A DNA stretch of 7,401 nt. Origin: Patescibacteria group bacterium. GTDB lineage: Bacteria > Patescibacteriota > Patescibacteriia > UBA2591 > UBA6264. Shown here piece after piece: positions 6,278-7,401 of the stretch (the first letter of the stretch is position 1; every line of letters starts with the position of its first letter). The stretch spans positions 1 through 7,401 of the forward strand of contig JAHIMV010000103.1 of the NCBI GenBank assembly GCA_018896315.1. The letters are read 5' to 3'. A program made the position numbers and the translations under genes. The notes under the pieces were generated by a model that saw only the letters and a list, made by a program, of their open reading frames with translations, searched no databases and was not told where the DNA came from.

Positions 6278-6460
6278 ACGACTGAAAATAAGTTCCCACA
6301 TCGTTCTATTGTTCAAGGGGCGATTTTTTTAAAAACACACAGATTTACAGAAAACAAGGAGTTGATAAATAATTCCATTAATCTTTTTGGAGTAGCAAAT
6401 AGTAAGAATGAGGGACGCATTGAATTAGAAAAACAGAGGGAAGATATAATAAATAAATAG
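6278..6460 (+). pseudogene. Start-less open frame, possible gene remnant
   Basis: Sixty codons stay open between an in-frame TGA (6275-6277) and TAG (6458-6460), with no ATG or GTG. The only TTG (6362-6364) is directly abutted by an AAGGAG with no spacing. The translation ends in N-L-F-G-V-A-N-S-K-N-E-G-R-I-E-L-E-K-Q-R and then E-D-I-I-N-K, a charged, helix-like composition typical of real protein C-termini. I do not recognise the family. It may be the tail of a gene whose front was lost at the adjacent palindrome, or a chance open stretch. The rest of the gene-free region 6250-6544 holds only this frame, the palindrome and the hicBA terminator. Confidence 0.3.
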
Positions 6461-6490
6461 ACCAAGTGTTTGGGGTAATGGTTAAGAATA

Positions 6491-6524
6491 TATAAAAGTA
6501 AGAAGCCCCTGAAAGGACTTCTTA
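6491..6524 (-). terminator. hicBA terminator
   Basis: TAAGAAG (6499-6505) pairs with CTTCTTA (6518-6524), continued by CC:GG after one mismatch, around a 6-base loop. The minus strand then reads CTTTTATA. It lies 20 bases downstream of the hicA-like stop. Confidence 0.65.
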
Positions 6525-6544
6525 ATTATGTTGTAATTATTAGA

Positions 6545-6781
6545 TTATTTTAATAATTTAATGATTTTTTTTTCTTCAAACTCTTTTTCTAACAGAAAAT
6601 CAATAATACTTTTTACAATTTCTGGCACAATGTCTGTTTTGTGAGGTCTAGGAACCGTAGTTTTTCTTCCATTATGGACACATGTACCCAAGGTATGATT
6701 TTTTCCTTCTTTAACAGAAATTCCAAGTTTTTTAAGAGCTCTTATCATAACCCTATATTTACAAGGAAAATATCTATTCAT
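6545..6781 (-). CDS. hicA: HicA-like toxin (predicted mRNA interferase)
   Basis: The 78-residue protein has the HicA/YcfA layout. A helix with R-x-L-K-K-L-G-I (14-21) is followed by a strand and G-K-N-H-T (26-30), with H29 as the likely catalytic histidine. A second strand, N-G-R-K-T-T-V-P-R-P-H (37-47), leads into D-I-V-P-E-I-V-K-S-I-I (50-60), the position of the usual K-P-G-T-L-R-x-I-L helix. HicA toxins are dsRBD-like ribonucleases that cut mRNA and stop growth until neutralised by HicB. The usual G-S-H or G-S-H-H reads G-K-N-H here, and the C-terminal tail is longer and rich in Lys and Glu. The gene begins 1 base after the stop of the HicB-like gene, so the two are almost certainly co-translated. 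Confidence 0.75.
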   Translation of the reverse strand: MNRYFPCKYRVMIRALKKLGISVKEGKNHTLGTCVHNGRKTTVPRPHKTDIVPEIVKSIIDFLLEKEFEEKKIIKLLK

Positions 6782-6782
6782 C

Positions 6783-7157
6783 TTATGCTCTTTGAAACAT
6801 AAATTGACCCTCTGGGTTTATACCTAACTCTCTTCTTTTTTCCGCCGACTCTGGCATATAAGGACTGAGAAAGGGAATATATTCTTTAGGGACCTCAAAA
6901 TAGGTATAAATTGCATCATTAATCATTGTATAGATCTCCGGGCCTGAATCACCTTGCGTAAAACAACCTGGTAGATCTTTAATTGTAGCATAAAGACTCC
7001 CAGTACTTGATTTTCTTATTCGAATATCTAAGCGGTCTGGGAGCTTCCAAACAATAGCCCGTAAGACTTCTGGAACAATTTCTTTTTTCCTAAGTCCTAA
7101 TTGATTTAATATTGACATATGTTTATAATACTCTAATCTTAAATTTTGCCAATACAC
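6783..7157 (-). CDS. hicB: HicB-like antitoxin
   Basis: The HicB-fold core lies at about residues 43-92: S-L-Y-A-T-I-K-D-L-P-G-C-F-T-Q-G-D-S (54-71), then a helix N-D-A-I-Y-T-Y-F (80-87). This matches the D-L-P-G-C-x-T-Q-G pattern of HicB, which blocks the HicA active site. Residues 1-42 are not part of a usual HicB core, and the C-terminus (91-124) shows no clear helix-turn-helix or ribbon-helix-helix, so autoregulation by DNA binding is uncertain. The start used is GTG with GAGG 7 bases upstream; Met14 (ATG at 7118-7116) is an alternative start with a weaker site. The antitoxin-before-toxin order is the reverse of the classical hicAB but known in many pairs. Confidence 0.75.
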   Translation of the reverse strand: MYWQNLRLEYYKHMSILNQLGLRKKEIVPEVLRAIVWKLPDRLDIRIRKSSTGSLYATIKDLPGCFTQGDSGPEIYTMINDAIYTYFEVPKEYIPFLSPYMPESAEKRRELGINPEGQFMFQRA

Positions 7158-7208
7158 AAAATTTCCTCATTTTTATGCATTCTATAAGAGGAAAATAAAG
7201 TTGTTTTT

Positions 7209-7219
7209 ATTATAGCACA
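7209..7219 (-). promoter_or_regulatory. Extended -10 promoter of the hicBA-like pair
   Basis: The minus strand reads TGTGC then TATAAT (7209-7214), a perfect -10 with the TGN extension. At 17 bases upstream the -35 position is GATAAC (7232-7237), a poor match, so the promoter would rely on the extended -10. The predicted start is near 7202, about 45 bases before the GTG. Confidence 0.7.
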
Positions 7220-7232
7220 AATTTCAAAAAAG

Positions 7233-7241
7233 TTATCCACA
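7233..7241 (+). promoter_or_regulatory. Consensus DnaA box TTATCCACA
   Basis: An exact match to the bacterial DnaA box consensus TTATNCACA lies in the AT-rich divergent region and overlaps the -35 position of the hicBA promoter. No second box is visible nearby, so this is not enough to call an origin. A chance match in a window this size is possible. Confidence 0.45.
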
Positions 7242-7279
7242 CACACATTTTATAAAAAATTACATAGAAAATAAAGACA

Positions 7280-7304
7280 TTGACAAATCCTTTAAAAGTG
7301 TCAA
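7280..7304 (+). promoter_or_regulatory. Possible promoter/operator of the rightmost gene
   Basis: TTGACA (7280-7285) is a consensus -35 for the + strand gene. AAAATA (7303-7308) at 17-base spacing is a weak -10; a better TAAAAT (7307-7312) is too far at 21 bases. TTGACA also forms a perfect inverted repeat with TGTCAA (7299-7304), 13 bases apart, as an operator would. Confidence 0.4.
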
Positions 7305-7323
7305 AATAAAATCAATCATTAAA

Positions 7324-7330
7324 AAGGAGG
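7324..7330 (+). promoter_or_regulatory. Consensus Shine-Dalgarno site of the rightmost gene
   Basis: AAGGAGG lies 6 bases before the ATG at 7337, the best ribosome binding site in the window. It makes the partial gene that follows credible although only 21 codons are seen. Confidence 0.9.
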
Positions 7331-7336
7331 TTTGTA

Positions 7337-7401
7337 ATGAAGATGGATCCAGATAAAGTTTTTGTTGTAGATTTCGCTGAAGAAAAGCAAGTAAAAATTT
7401 C
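7337..7401 (+). CDS. Start of an unidentified gene (cut off by the window end)
   Basis: Twenty-one codons are visible: M-K-M-D-P-D-K-V-F-V-V-D-F-A-E-E-K-Q-V-K-I. There is no signal peptide or membrane segment in this part, so the product is probably cytoplasmic; too little is present to name a family. The gene is divergent from the hicBA-like pair, with a 179-base shared upstream region. A perfect Shine-Dalgarno site and a putative promoter with an inverted repeat precede it. Confidence 0.75.
   Translation, partial: MKMDPDKVFVVDFAEEKQVKI

Noticed and set aside
7128..7170. Alternative ATG start at 7170 upstream of the HicB-like gene
   Set aside because: It is out of frame with the HicB-like protein and reaches a stop after about 15 codons.
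7158..7336. Possible replication origin around the DnaA box
   Set aside because: Only one box is found, with no dnaA, dnaN or rpmH gene and no repeated AT-rich 13-mers. A single match is not enough.
1..7401. CRISPR arrays, tRNA or rRNA genes, complete insertion sequences
   Set aside because: No regularly spaced repeats of suitable length, no cloverleaf-like segment and no transposase frame were seen.

Overview
The window looks like chromosomal DNA from a small-genome, AT-rich bacterium. It most likely comes from the Candidate Phyla Radiation (Patescibacteria). The main reason is the C-terminus of an archaeal-type (form III-like) RuBisCO large chain at the left edge, in a genome that also carries clearly bacterial genes (ClpB, LemA, HicBA, a SemiSWEET-type protein). 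The frames read well with the standard bacterial code: UGA is used as a stop by clpB, and no in-frame UGA is seen. The lineage is an inference; no rRNA or marker gene is present.

Left part (1-5760). The RuBisCO fragment on the + strand converges on a minus-strand block, and a bidirectional hairpin terminator lies between them. Read in transcription order, the block is clpB (5725 to 3116), a secreted lytic-transglycosylase-like protein with four C-terminal repeats (3034 to 1649), a LigB/DODA-type class III dioxygenase-family protein with an altered active-site region (1639 to 824), and lemA (798 to 241). The last three are tightly spaced (9 and 25 bases) and probably form one transcription unit. 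An 81-base gap holding inverted blocks of 7-base repeats separates them from clpB. clpB has a good promoter whose predicted start point falls almost on the ATG, so its mRNA may be leaderless.

Middle part (5766-6544). Two hairpin terminators on the minus strand, with a run of G-tracts between them, insulate clpB from a small SemiSWEET/PQ-loop membrane protein. That gene has a clear promoter and a strong Shine-Dalgarno site. Upstream of it are a perfect 13-base palindrome and a 61-codon open frame that has no start codon, possibly the scar of a lost gene or mobile element.

Right part (6491-7401). A HicB-like antitoxin and HicA-like toxin pair (antitoxin first, 1-base gap) ends at its own terminator. 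Its promoter has a perfect extended -10, and a consensus DnaA box sits where the -35 would be. A divergent + strand gene with an ideal Shine-Dalgarno site starts at 7337 and runs off the window.

Nothing here is a clear new multi-gene system. The items most worth following up are the altered LigB-family protein encoded with a wall-active protein, the possibly leaderless clpB, the DnaA box at the toxin-antitoxin promoter, and the open frame next to the palindrome.
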